From an uncultured Pelagibacteraceae bacterium (GTDB lineage Bacteria > Pseudomonadota > Alphaproteobacteria > Pelagibacterales > Pelagibacteraceae), in contig CABZSY010000002.1 in assembly GCA_902528505.1 (NCBI GenBank), forward strand, positions 1 to 46,053: a stretch of DNA of 46,053 nt, in the 5' to 3' direction. Position 1 is the stretch's first letter. Each line of letters begins with the position of its first letter. The notes beneath the pieces were generated by a model that was given only the letters and a program-made list of their open reading frames with translations, was not told where the DNA came from and searched no databases. Of this stretch, positions 20,892 to 30,902 are shown piece by piece. The position numbers and the translations under genes are program-made.

Positions 20892-22178
20892 TTATACCTT
20901 AAATAACTCCTGACCTTTTACAAACGTATTGGTTACTTTTCCCTGTAATTTTTTATCTTCTATTGATGTATTTTTTGACTTAGAGATTAAATTTTCTTTT
21001 TTAACAACCCAGGGTTTGTCTATATCAACAATACAAAAATCTGCATCATTTCCAATCGATAAATTTCCTTTATTTATTTTTAATATTTTTGCAGGGTTTG
21101 AGGTTAATGCCTGAATGATAGTTTCAAGTTTTACTGATCCATTGTGGTATAGTTCTAAGCTTAATGATAATAGTGTTTCAATACCTGATGCTCCAGTTGC
21201 AGCTTGGAAAAATGTTAATCGTTTAGACTCTTCATCTTCAGGTTTGTGATCAGATACAATTACATCAATTACTCCATCTTTTAATCCTTGAACCAACACT
21301 TCTCTATCTTCTTCCTTTCTTAGCGGAGGTGATAATTTTAAAAATGTTTTAAAATCACCAATATCATTTTCATTTAAAGATAAGTTATTTATTGAAACGC
21401 CTGATGTAAATTTTACCTCATCTTTTCTTTGTTTAATTATCTCAACTGATTTTGAAGAAGAAATTTGAGAAATATGATATCTACATTTAGCTTTTTCAAG
21501 TAAAGTCAAATCTCTCTCAATAATAATTCTTTCGGCAATATCTGGTATTCCAGATAAACCAAGTTTTGAAGCTATTATGCCAGAATTAATCATCCCATTT
21601 TCTGAGAGGTGAAAATCTTCAGCATGCTGCATAATTAAACAACCTAAGTCCTTTGCAGCATTCATAATTCTAGACATTAGTCTGGTATTTTGAATAGTTC
21701 TGACACCATCTGTAAATGCAATAATTCCTTTTTTAGCAAGAAGGCCAAATTCAGTCATGTTTGTGCCTTCAGTATTTTGAGTTAATGAAGCGCATGGAAA
21801 TATATTTATTTTAGATTTATCTCTTCCTCTTCTTTTTAAAAAATCAACAATTGAGACATTATCTATAATTGGATCTGTATTTGGCATTGTTACGACGGAG
21901 GTTACTCCACCAGATAAAGCTGCATTACTTAATGTTCTAAAATTTTCTTTATATTCATAGCCTGGTTCACCAACAAATACTCTCATGTCCACAATACCAG
22001 GGAAAATATATTTTCCTTTTAAATCGATTGTTTTTTCTCTAGATGGAAGGTTGTTGTTATTTACTTTTTTACCAATAGCCTCAATTTTTCCAAGCTCGTC
22101 AATTATTAATCCACCATTTTCACTTAAAGAATTATGGGGATCAATGATATTTGCATTTATAAAGTATTGTTTTTTCAT
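20892..22178 (-). CDS. pyrC: Dihydroorotase-like protein (PyrC/PyrX type; HxH motif degenerate)
   Basis: Amidohydrolase fold signatures (GIVDMRVFVGEPGYE, TMPNTDP, QHAED, YHISQISS, VSDHKPED) directly downstream of pyrB. Confidence 0.88.
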   Translation of the reverse strand: MKKQYFINANIIDPHNSLSENGGLIIDELGKIEAIGKKVNNNNLPSREKTIDLKGKYIFPGIVDMRVFVGEPGYEYKENFRTLSNAALSGGVTSVVTMPNTDPIIDNVSIVDFLKRRGRDKSKINIFPCASLTQNTEGTNMTEFGLLAKKGIIAFTDGVRTIQNTRLMSRIMNAAKDLGCLIMQHAEDFHLSENGMINSGIIASKLGLSGIPDIAERIIIERDLTLLEKAKCRYHISQISSSKSVEIIKQRKDEVKFTSGVSINNLSLNENDIGDFKTFLKLSPPLRKEEDREVLVQGLKDGVIDVIVSDHKPEDEESKRLTFFQAATGASGIETLLSLSLELYHNGSVKLETIIQALTSNPAKILKINKGNLSIGNDADFCIVDIDKPWVVKKENLISKSKNTSIEDKKLQGKVTNTFVKGQELFKV

Positions 22179-23120
22179 TTATTCACAAAATATTTTTAAG
22201 CATGCCATTCGTACAGCAACACCAAGCTCTACCTGTTCTTTAATTACACTTTTATTAATATCGTCAGCTAATCTGGTATCAATTTCAATTCCTCTATTCA
22301 TAGGTCCGGGATGCATAATTAAAGCATCAGATTTTGCATAATTTAACTTATCAGGTGTTAAACCGTAGTATTCATAATATTCTCTATTTGATGACAAGAA
22401 TGAGCTTGTCATTCTCTCATTTTGTAATCTTAACATCATTACAATGTCACAATCTTTAAGTCCTTTTTTCATATCAGTAAAAGTATTTACTCCAAATTTT
22501 TCTATTTCTCTTGGCATTAGGTTTGTTGGGGCAACTATATTTACTTCAGCTCCAAGCATTGTTAATAAATAAATATTTGATCTAGCTACACGTGAGTGTA
22601 AAATGTCTCCACATATAGCAATTTTCAACCCTTGAATTTTATCTTTTCGATTAATTATTGTTAGAGCATCAAGCAGTGCTTGAGTAGGATGCTCTCTACG
22701 TCCATCCCCAGCATTCAATACTACACAATTAACTTTTTGAGAAAGAAGGTTGCAAGCTCCTGAGTCTTGATGTCTGATTACTATAATGTCAGGATGCATT
22801 GCATTTAATGTCATAGCTGTATCAATTAATGTCTCACCTTTTTTTATTGCTGAATTTCCCATATTCATTGACATCACATCAGCTCCTAATCTTTTTCCTG
22901 CTAATTCGAATGAGCTTTGAGTTCTTGTTGACGGTTCAAAAAAAAGATTTATTTGTGTTTTACCTTTTAAAGCATCATTTTTTTTATTCTTACTTCTGTT
23001 AACTGCTATAAAGCTTTTAGCTTCGTTAAGAATGACATTTATGTCATTTATTGAAAGATCTTGAATACCTAACAAATGTTTTTGTGAGATTTTAATAGCT
23101 TTAGAAGTTTTAGATGCCAT
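22179..23120 (-). CDS. pyrB: Aspartate carbamoyltranscarbamylase catalytic subunit (likely start 23120; ORF extends to 23159)
   Basis: [52 protein letters not shown]. Confidence 0.96.
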   Translation of the reverse strand: MASKTSKAIKISQKHLLGIQDLSINDINVILNEAKSFIAVNRSKNKKNDALKGKTQINLFFEPSTRTQSSFELAGKRLGADVMSMNMGNSAIKKGETLIDTAMTLNAMHPDIIVIRHQDSGACNLLSQKVNCVVLNAGDGRREHPTQALLDALTIINRKDKIQGLKIAICGDILHSRVARSNIYLLTMLGAEVNIVAPTNLMPREIEKFGVNTFTDMKKGLKDCDIVMMLRLQNERMTSSFLSSNREYYEYYGLTPDKLNYAKSDALIMHPGPMNRGIEIDTRLADDINKSVIKEQVELGVAVRMACLKIFCE

Positions 23121-23162
23121 TAAAATTAACTCTATAGCTATAATACAGTTACTTGGCAAGCA

Positions 23163-23618
23163 TTAATTATTCAAGAAGTCTATTGCCCCTTGTAGTATGA
23201 ATGCAGCAGCATCTTGATCTATGTTTTTTTCCCTTTTAGATACATTTATATCCAATTGACTAGATAAGTTGAAAGCACCTACTGTTGATAGTCTTTCATC
23301 CCACAAACAAACATCAATATCTAAAACTTTATCAATATTCTTAGAGATATCATTCACTGATTGCGCAGATCTGCCTAAAGTCCCATCCATATTAATAGGA
23401 TAGCCTATTATTATTCCTTTAATATTATTTTCCTCAATAATAATTTTTAGTTCACTTATTAAATTTTCTGCGCTTGTTTTGTTCAAGGTTTTTAAGGGTG
23501 TAGCAATAGATTGTTTTTCATCACAAATTGAAACTCCAATTCTTTTAGATCCAAGATCTAAACCAATTAATCTAGTGGTTTCTGACTGTTTTTTTTTTAG
23601 CTCTTCTATAGTGATCAT
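23163..23618 (-). CDS. ruvX: Putative pre-16S rRNA nuclease / Holliday junction resolvase-like (YqgF/RuvX)
   Basis: GLDLGSKRIGVSICDE, GYPINMDGTLG, WDERLSTVGA, DQDAAAFILQGAID. Confidence 0.93.
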   Translation of the reverse strand: MITIEELKKKQSETTRLIGLDLGSKRIGVSICDEKQSIATPLKTLNKTSAENLISELKIIIEENNIKGIIIGYPINMDGTLGRSAQSVNDISKNIDKVLDIDVCLWDERLSTVGAFNLSSQLDINVSKREKNIDQDAAAFILQGAIDFLNN

Positions 23619-23668
23619 ATTGTATAATTATAACTTAAGTGATAGTTTGCGTCATATTTAATTATCAT

Positions 23669-23956
23669 ATGAGCATTGATCTTAAAACAATAAAGCACAT
23701 ATCTAAATTATCAAGAATTTCTGTTGATGAAAATAAGGCAGAGAAACTTGCTGGTGATTTAAATTCTATTTTTGAATTTATTGAGAAACTTAATGAATTA
23801 AATACAGGAAATGTTGAACCTCTTACTTCTGTCGCTGAAACAACACTTAAACTAAGATCAGATAAAGTAAAAAGTAAAAATTTAAGAGAACAAATAATTA
23901 AAAATTCACCCCAAGAAAATGAGGATTATTTTGTAGTACCAAAGGTGATTGAATAA
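23669..23956 (+). CDS. gatC: Asp/Glu-tRNA amidotransferase subunit C (likely start 23669; ORF begins 23639)
   Basis: [21 protein letters not shown]...VEPLTSV...[10 protein letters not shown]; followed by gatA. Confidence 0.93.
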   Translation: MSIDLKTIKHISKLSRISVDENKAEKLAGDLNSIFEFIEKLNELNTGNVEPLTSVAETTLKLRSDKVKSKNLREQIIKNSPQENEDYFVVPKVIE

Positions 23957-25413
23957 TGTCTCATATTACAAAACAATCACTTTCAGAATTAATTAAAAAT
24001 ATTAAAGATAAAAAACTTTCGTCTACTGAAGTTACAAAAGCATTTGTAGAAAGATCCGAAAAATCTAAAGAGTTAAATGCCTATGTAACAGAAGATTTTT
24101 CAGCTGCAATTGATAAAGCTAAAAGATTTGATCAAAAACCTAATTTAGATCTGAAATTACCTGGAATACCAATGGCTGTTAAAGATTTATTTTGTACCAA
24201 AAATATCAAAACTACAGCAGGTAGTAAAATTTTGAATAATTTTATTCCAACATACGAGTCTACAGTTACTCAAAATATTTGGAATGAAGGAGCTATATTA
24301 CTTGGTAAATTAAATTGTGATGAGTTTGCTATGGGCTCATCAAATGAAACAAGTTTTTTTGGAAATGTACAAAATCCAATTGATAAAGATTTAGTTCCTG
24401 GTGGATCCTCAGGTGGTTCATCATCAGCTGTTGCTGCACAATTAACACCAATCACTATAGGGACAGATACTGGTGGTTCAATTAGGCAACCAGCATCTTT
24501 TACAGGTATTGTAGGCTTAAAGCCAACCTACGGAAGTTGTTCAAGATATGGAATTGTAGCATTTGCATCTTCATTAGATCAAGCAGGACCAATGGCTCAA
24601 AACGTTAAAGATTGTGCATTATTACACGAGGTTATTAGTTCTTATGATGAAAAAGACTCTACTTCTATTGATTTTAAAAGAAACAATTACAGCAAAGAAT
24701 TAACCAATAATATTAAAGGAAAAAAAATAGGTATTCCTAAAGAATATAGAGTAGATGGAATGCCTAAAGAAATAGAAGATCTTTGGAAGAAAGGTATTGA
24801 TTATGTAAAAGATTGTGGTGCAGAAATTATAGACATTTCACTACCTCACACTAATTATGCTTTACCCACTTATTATATTGTAGCTCCCGCAGAAGCTTCA
24901 TCTAACCTTGCGCGATATGATGGTGTTAAATATGGATTTAGAGCTGATGGAGAAAATTTGATAGATATGTATGAGAAAACTAGATCTGAAGGTTTTGGAG
25001 CAGAAGTTCAAAGAAGAATAATGATAGGGACTTATGTTTTATCATCAGGATATTACGATGCATATTATCTTAAGGCTCAAAAAGTAAGAAAACTTATTAA
25101 AAATGATTTTGATGAAGCTTACAAGAAGGTAGATGCTATATTAACTCCATCAACTCCAAGTTCAGCCTTCAAAATTGGTGAAAAGACAAATGATCCTGTT
25201 TCGATGTATTTAAACGATATTTTTACAGTTCCAGTAAATTTAGCAGGTTTGCCTGGAATTTCGATACCTGCTGGTCATGATGCAAAGGGTTATCCTTTAG
25301 GACTACAAATAATTGGAAAAGCATTTGATGAACAAAATTTATTAAACATCGCATATGCAATGGAAGAAAAGATTAATTTTAAAAATAAAATTACTGATTG
25401 GTGGATAAAATGA
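23956..25413 (+). CDS. gatA: Asp/Glu-tRNA amidotransferase subunit A
   Basis: Amidase signature [45 protein letters not shown]. Confidence 0.98.
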   Translation: MSHITKQSLSELIKNIKDKKLSSTEVTKAFVERSEKSKELNAYVTEDFSAAIDKAKRFDQKPNLDLKLPGIPMAVKDLFCTKNIKTTAGSKILNNFIPTYESTVTQNIWNEGAILLGKLNCDEFAMGSSNETSFFGNVQNPIDKDLVPGGSSGGSSSAVAAQLTPITIGTDTGGSIRQPASFTGIVGLKPTYGSCSRYGIVAFASSLDQAGPMAQNVKDCALLHEVISSYDEKDSTSIDFKRNNYSKELTNNIKGKKIGIPKEYRVDGMPKEIEDLWKKGIDYVKDCGAEIIDISLPHTNYALPTYYIVAPAEASSNLARYDGVKYGFRADGENLIDMYEKTRSEGFGAEVQRRIMIGTYVLSSGYYDAYYLKAQKVRKLIKNDFDEAYKKVDAILTPSTPSSAFKIGEKTNDPVSMYLNDIFTVPVNLAGLPGISIPAGHDAKGYPLGLQIIGKAFDEQNLLNIAYAMEEKINFKNKITDWWIK

Positions 25414-26873
25414 GTAAGGATAAATCAGAGTATCTAATCAATAGAAAAGATAATCAGTATGAGGTTGTAATTGGCTTAGAGGTTCATGCTCAAGTTACTT
25501 CAGAATCAAAGTTATTTTCAACATCATCTACTAAATTTGGTGCAGAACCCAATACTCAGGTAAGTTTAGTAGATGCTGCTTTGCCTGGTATGTTGCCAGT
25601 TATAAATGAATATTGTGTAAAACAGGCAATAAAAACTGGTATAGGACTAAAAGCCAAAATAAACAAACGATCTGTTTTTGATAGAAAAAATTATTTTTAT
25701 GCGGATCTACCCCAAGGATATCAAATATCTCAATTTAAAGATCCAATTGTAGGTGAGGGGAAGGTTATTTTAGATATGCCAGATGGTCAAAAAGAGGTTG
25801 GTATTGAAAGATTACACTTAGAGCAAGACGCTGGTAAAAGCATACATGATTTAGACCCAAAAAATACACTTGTTGATCTGAATAGATCAGGTGTTGCCTT
25901 GATGGAAATTGTTAGTAAACCAGATTTAAGATCCCCTGATGAAGTAAACGCTTACGTAAAAAAATTAAGATCAATAATGAGATATCTTGGAACTTGTGAT
26001 GGAAACATGCAAGAAGGTTCACTAAGAGCTGATGTAAATGTTTCTGTAAGAAAAAAAGGCACCAAAGAATTTGGAACAAGATGTGAAATCAAAAATGTAA
26101 ATTCAATAAAATTTATGCAAATGGCAATTGAATACGAAGCAAATAGACAAGTAGATCTTCTCGAAGAAGGTCAATCTATTGATCAAGAGACTAGACTTTT
26201 TGATACTAAAAAAAATGAGACAAGATCAATGCGATCAAAAGAAGATGCACATGACTATAGATATTTTCCTGATCCAGACCTTTTGCCTTTAGAGATTTCA
26301 GATGATTTTATTGAAAAGTTAAAATTAGAAATTCCAGAGTTACCTGATGAAAAGAAAAAAAGATTTATTGAAAAATTCAAAGTATCTCCTTATGAGGCAA
26401 CCATTTTAGTTTCAGATAATGAAACATCTAATTATTTTGAAAATGTGATAAAAAAATCTGATGTGAAACTTGCTACTAATTGGATAATTGGTGAGTTGTT
26501 TGCTGCTTTAAATGAAAAGAATCTAGAAATCACTGAAAGCCCGATAAGTGCAGGTAATTTATCAAAATTAATAAATTTAATTAAAGATGGAACTATTTCT
26601 GGGAAAATAGCCAAAACTGTATTTGAACACATGATGGAAGGGGACAAAGACCCAAAAAAAATAGTCGAAGAAAAAGGTTTAAAACAAGAAAGTGATCCTA
26701 AAGCTCTAGAAGCGCTAATTGATAAAGTTATTGATGATAACCGAGAAAAAGCTACTGAATACAAATCAGGTAAAGTAAAATTATTTGGTTTTTTTGTTGG
26801 ACAAGTAATGAAAGTATCAGGTGGAAAAGCCAACCCTCAATTAGTAAATGAGATTTTAAAAAAGAAACTTTAA
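25410..26873 (+). CDS. gatB: Asp/Glu-tRNA amidotransferase subunit B (likely start 25410, ATGA overlap with gatA)
   Basis: [56 protein letters not shown]. Confidence 0.98.
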   Translation: MSKDKSEYLINRKDNQYEVVIGLEVHAQVTSESKLFSTSSTKFGAEPNTQVSLVDAALPGMLPVINEYCVKQAIKTGIGLKAKINKRSVFDRKNYFYADLPQGYQISQFKDPIVGEGKVILDMPDGQKEVGIERLHLEQDAGKSIHDLDPKNTLVDLNRSGVALMEIVSKPDLRSPDEVNAYVKKLRSIMRYLGTCDGNMQEGSLRADVNVSVRKKGTKEFGTRCEIKNVNSIKFMQMAIEYEANRQVDLLEEGQSIDQETRLFDTKKNETRSMRSKEDAHDYRYFPDPDLLPLEISDDFIEKLKLEIPELPDEKKKRFIEKFKVSPYEATILVSDNETSNYFENVIKKSDVKLATNWIIGELFAALNEKNLEITESPISAGNLSKLINLIKDGTISGKIAKTVFEHMMEGDKDPKKIVEEKGLKQESDPKALEALIDKVIDDNREKATEYKSGKVKLFGFFVGQVMKVSGGKANPQLVNEILKKKL

Positions 26874-26878
26874 AGTTT

Positions 26879-27526
26879 ATGGGTTCAGACCTTAATATTA
26901 CACAAGAGCTGCAAGATTATATTTTAGAACATGGACATAATCTTCACCCAGTCCAAAAAGAAATAATTGAGTACAATACATCACTTGGTGATATAAAAAA
27001 AATGCAGATATCAATCTCACAAACTCAGTTACTTCATCTAATTATTAAAGTTTCTAACATAAAAAAGGTATTAGAAATTGGCACATTTACAGGTTTAAGT
27101 ACTTTATCTATGTCACTAGCATTACCTGATGATGGTAAAATAATTGCATTAGATAAAAATGAGCAAACAAATAAAGTTGCTATTAATTTTTTTAAAAAAG
27201 CAAAACAAGATCATAAAATTACAACATTAATTAAACCAGCCCTAGAGAGTCTGGTCGAAATTAAAGAAAAATTTGAACTCATATTCATAGATGCTGATAA
27301 AGGTAACTATAAACAATACTATGAAAGATCATTGAGTTTGCTTGAGACAAGTGGCTTAATTATAATTGATAATGTTCTTTGGTATGGAGAAGTGGCAAAA
27401 AAAAACGAACATGACAAAATTACTAAAACTATTAAAAACTTTAACGAATTTGTCTCTAACGATAAAAGAGTAGAGAAAACAATAATTCCTCTAGGGGATG
27501 GAATGACTATATGTAGAAAATTGTAA
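26879..27526 (+). CDS. SAM-dependent O-methyltransferase (class I, COMT-like family)
   Basis: VLEIGTFTGLSTLSMSLALPDDGKIIALDKNE, LIFIDADKGNYKQYYE, IIIDNVLWYGEV. Confidence 0.88.
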   Translation: MGSDLNITQELQDYILEHGHNLHPVQKEIIEYNTSLGDIKKMQISISQTQLLHLIIKVSNIKKVLEIGTFTGLSTLSMSLALPDDGKIIALDKNEQTNKVAINFFKKAKQDHKITTLIKPALESLVEIKEKFELIFIDADKGNYKQYYERSLSLLETSGLIIIDNVLWYGEVAKKNEHDKITKTIKNFNEFVSNDKRVEKTIIPLGDGMTICRKL

Positions 27527-28431
27527 TGTACGAAGTATTTGGTTTTTATAGGTTTTTAAATATTAAGTATTTAAAAAAAAATAAGAGATTGATAAATGAA
27601 GTTTTAATAAAAAATAATATTCGAGGAACAATAATAATTTCAAAAGAAGGTGTAAATGGTACTATTTCTGGTAAAGAACCAGATATTGAAACTACTATTA
27701 ATAAGTTAAAAAAAATTTTAGAATTTAAAGATTTTAACAGTTTCAATAAATCAAAAAGTTTGTTTCTACCGTTTCATAAACCTAGAGTGAAAATTAAGAC
27801 TGAAGTTGTTCCTATGAACTTAAAACTTAGTCAAATGATCAAAAAAAAAGACAGTCATGTTGACCCAAACAAATGGAATAAATTAATAAAGAATAAAAAA
27901 ACACTTGTTATTGATGCTAGAAAACCATTTGAATATGATGTTGGTACTTTTAAAGGTTCTGCGAATCCAAATATTGATAATTTTAGGGATTTCCCAAAAT
28001 ATTTAAGAAATCTTAAAAAAAATCAACCTATCGCAATGTTTTGTACTGGTGGAATTCGTTGTGAAAAAGCTTCAGTTTATTTAGAAAAAAAAGGTTTTAG
28101 TAATGTGTATCAATTAAAAGGTGGTATTTTAAATTATTTAAAAAAGATAAATCAAAAAAAAAGTTTATGGAAAGGTGAATGTTTTGTTTTTGATAACAGA
28201 GTTAGTTTAAAACATGGTTTAAAATCTGGTTCTTATTCAATTTGTAGTGGTTGCAGAAAACCAATTTCTCCACAGATTAAAAATTCAAAAAAATATGAGG
28301 AAGGCGTTTCATGTCCAAATTGTCACGATAAATTAACAGTTCAACAAAAAACAAGATTTAGAATGAGACAAAAGCAAATTAACCTTGCTAAAAAAGTTGG
28401 AAAAAGACATATCTTCCAAAAAGAATATTAA
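27526..28431 (+). CDS. trhO: Rhodanese-domain tRNA uridine(34) hydroxylase family protein (TrhO/UPF0176)
   Basis: GTIIISKEGVNGTISG, RKPFEYDVGTFKGS, MFCTGGIRCEKAS, C-terminal CSGCRKPI...CPNCHD. Confidence 0.92.
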   Translation: MYEVFGFYRFLNIKYLKKNKRLINEVLIKNNIRGTIIISKEGVNGTISGKEPDIETTINKLKKILEFKDFNSFNKSKSLFLPFHKPRVKIKTEVVPMNLKLSQMIKKKDSHVDPNKWNKLIKNKKTLVIDARKPFEYDVGTFKGSANPNIDNFRDFPKYLRNLKKNQPIAMFCTGGIRCEKASVYLEKKGFSNVYQLKGGILNYLKKINQKKSLWKGECFVFDNRVSLKHGLKSGSYSICSGCRKPISPQIKNSKKYEEGVSCPNCHDKLTVQQKTRFRMRQKQINLAKKVGKRHIFQKEY

Positions 28432-28449
28432 TAACATTTAACAAACCAG

Positions 28450-29787
28450 ATGAATTTATTAAAAGATGAGGTTTCAACTTTAGTCAGAAAGCTTGCAATA
28501 CCAGCTAGTATAGGAACGCTTTTTCAAACCCTTTATACAATAGTTGATACCTTTTATGCTGGAAAAATATCTCCTGAAGCGCTTTCTGCTTTAAGTAAGT
28601 CATTTCCAATTTTCTTTATAATAATTGCTACATCTATTGGTGTTACAGTAGCTGGTACATCTTTGATTGGTAGCAGTATTGGAGAGAAAAATGAAAAAAA
28701 TGTTTTAGGTTATTTTGTAAACGTTATTTTCTATGCAATAATTACTTCGTTAATCGTAACTATACTTGGTTTTACATTTGGTGAAAAAGTATTTCTATTA
28801 ATGAATTCAACGACCGAAGTTACCATTCTAGGTCTAAAATATATAAATATAATTTTCTTGGGTACAATATTATTTATTTTAGTTGTTGCACTAAATTCTT
28901 TTTTACATGCAGAAGGAGACACAGTAACATATAGAAATGCTTTAATTTTATCCTTTTTTCTGAATATAATCTTAAACCCTATTTTTATTTTTGGTTTTTT
29001 ATTTATACCAGCTTTAGGAATATCAGGAATTGGTGTAGCAACGCTAATTGCTCAATTTGTTTCTCTTTTAATTGTACTTAGAAAAATTTTAACTAATCAA
29101 AGAATAAAGAAAATTACTTTTAGTTATTTTAAAGTAAAATATTTTTTTCTAAAAAATATTTTCTTTCAATCTATGCCAATAACAGTTGCTATTTTAGGAT
29201 ACTCAGTGGCTGCTGCTATTGTTTTTACTTATGTTGGTTTTTCAAGCGAATATGCAGTAGCAGGTTATGGGTCTGCAACTAGAATTGAACAGGTTGTTTT
29301 ACTTCCTATTTTAGGAATAAATACAGCAATTATTTCTATAATTGCTCAAAATATTGGAGCTAAATATTATAAGCGAGTTGAACAATCATATTTTACATCA
29401 GTAAAATACGGTTTGTATTTAATGTTATTCTCAGGTGTTCTTGTATATTTAAGTGCTGACATTGTTCCAAAATTCTTCTCCTCTAATTCTGAAGTAATCG
29501 CATATGGTTCTATGTATTTGAAAATATCAGCCTTCATCTTACCAGCATATCCAATTTTCTTTCTTTCAAATGGCTTTTTTATGGCTTTAAAAAAATCAGA
29601 AAAAGCCATGTTAAATAATATTATAAGAAACGTTATAGTACCCATATTGTCATTTCATATTGCAAGATATATTAATGCAGATTTTAAAACATTTTTTTAT
29701 ATTTGGGCCACATTTCAATGGTCGATATCAATTATTTTATTTTTTTACGTTAAATATTATATAAAAAATAAATTAGTAACCACATAA
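28450..29787 (+). CDS. MATE-family efflux transporter
   Basis: 12-TM-like hydrophobic profile; LAIPASIGTLFQTLYTIVDTFYAGKISPEALSALS typical of MATE N-terminus. Confidence 0.88.
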   Translation: MNLLKDEVSTLVRKLAIPASIGTLFQTLYTIVDTFYAGKISPEALSALSKSFPIFFIIIATSIGVTVAGTSLIGSSIGEKNEKNVLGYFVNVIFYAIITSLIVTILGFTFGEKVFLLMNSTTEVTILGLKYINIIFLGTILFILVVALNSFLHAEGDTVTYRNALILSFFLNIILNPIFIFGFLFIPALGISGIGVATLIAQFVSLLIVLRKILTNQRIKKITFSYFKVKYFFLKNIFFQSMPITVAILGYSVAAAIVFTYVGFSSEYAVAGYGSATRIEQVVLLPILGINTAIISIIAQNIGAKYYKRVEQSYFTSVKYGLYLMLFSGVLVYLSADIVPKFFSSNSEVIAYGSMYLKISAFILPAYPIFFLSNGFFMALKKSEKAMLNNIIRNVIVPILSFHIARYINADFKTFFYIWATFQWSISIILFFYVKYYIKNKLVTT

Positions 29788-29808
29788 TTTGATCTAAATT
29801 ACTTAAAG

Positions 29809-30336
29809 ATGTTTTTTACTAAAAAAAAATTTTCAATATTGATTATTATTTGTTTAGTTGTTTTTATATTTACTTACAATGATGTTAAGTCAGAAGAAAT
29901 TAAGGAAATTACTGGTTTTGCAAAAATTATTGATGGAGATACAATTAAAATAAGTAATAAAAAAATTAGGTTACATGGGATAGATGCTCCAGAAAAAAAA
30001 CAAACATGTAAAAAGCCTTACCTAACAATTAGTGTTTTTTCGTTCGCCAAGACCTACTTATGCGGACAAGTTTCTACTAATAAATTAACTAAAAAAATAA
30101 ATAATCAAATTATAAAATGTAAGATAAAGGATGTTGATAGATATAATAGGCTTATTGGAGAATGTTATAAAAGAAACGAAAATCTTAATTCTTGGTTAGT
30201 ATCAAACGGTTATGCAGTAGCTTATAGAAAGTATTCTAAAAAATACATTTCAGAGGAAATGAATGCTAAAAATAATAAACTTGGTATTTGGCAGGGCAAA
30301 TTTGAAATGCCATGGGATTTTAGAAGAAAAAATTAA
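29809..30336 (+). CDS. Secreted/membrane-anchored thermonuclease (SNase) family protein
   Basis: N-terminal TM/signal, FAKIIDGDTIKISNKKIRLHGIDAPEKKQTC, RYNRLIGECY motifs. Confidence 0.88.
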   Translation: MFFTKKKFSILIIICLVVFIFTYNDVKSEEIKEITGFAKIIDGDTIKISNKKIRLHGIDAPEKKQTCKKPYLTISVFSFAKTYLCGQVSTNKLTKKINNQIIKCKIKDVDRYNRLIGECYKRNENLNSWLVSNGYAVAYRKYSKKYISEEMNAKNNKLGIWQGKFEMPWDFRRKN

Positions 30337-30338
30337 AT

Positions 30339-30902
30339 TTATAATCTTGAACCACTGTCATTAATCCAGGACCAAAGATGCTGAGCAAAAGACCTTCTTA
30401 CAAATAAATTAACAACTTCATCTCCCTTATTGTGAACTATAACATCTATATGATTTAAAATTGTTTGCACAGATGAACCTTTTTTATCTTTAAATTCACT
30501 AAAATTGAATGGACTTCCTGCAGAAAATATTTCGTAGATATTTTTCCCTTTGATTTCTAATTGAACAAATTGGTCTGTAACATCAACTACGGAACCTAAA
30601 TTTATTTTTGATATATCATTAAAAAGTATTTCATTTAGCTGATATTCATTTGTATCTTTTTTCACCTCATCGTTAGTAACTATCATCCATTCATCAGGGC
30701 TAAGCCAAATAGCGGTTAATTTATCACCGATTGTTGAGGTATTAGCCTCTGTTGGAAGAAGCATATTTAGTTTTTTACCTATTTTAGTAAAAAATTCTCT
30801 TTTTTTACCTCTTAAATTTAATTTCATTGTAGGTGAAATTTCTTTAACAACGATACCATTGTAGTTAATTTTTTCATTTGTTGCTGTTTTATAATTAAGC
30901 AT
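30339..30902 (-). CDS. soxG: Sarcosine oxidase, gamma subunit
   Basis: WLSPDEWMIVT, DVTDQFVQLEIKG; terminal gene of soxBDAG. Confidence 0.88.
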   Translation of the reverse strand: MLNYKTATNEKINYNGIVVKEISPTMKLNLRGKKREFFTKIGKKLNMLLPTEANTSTIGDKLTAIWLSPDEWMIVTNDEVKKDTNEYQLNEILFNDISKINLGSVVDVTDQFVQLEIKGKNIYEIFSAGSPFNFSEFKDKKGSSVQTILNHIDVIVHNKGDEVVNLFVRRSFAQHLWSWINDSGSRL

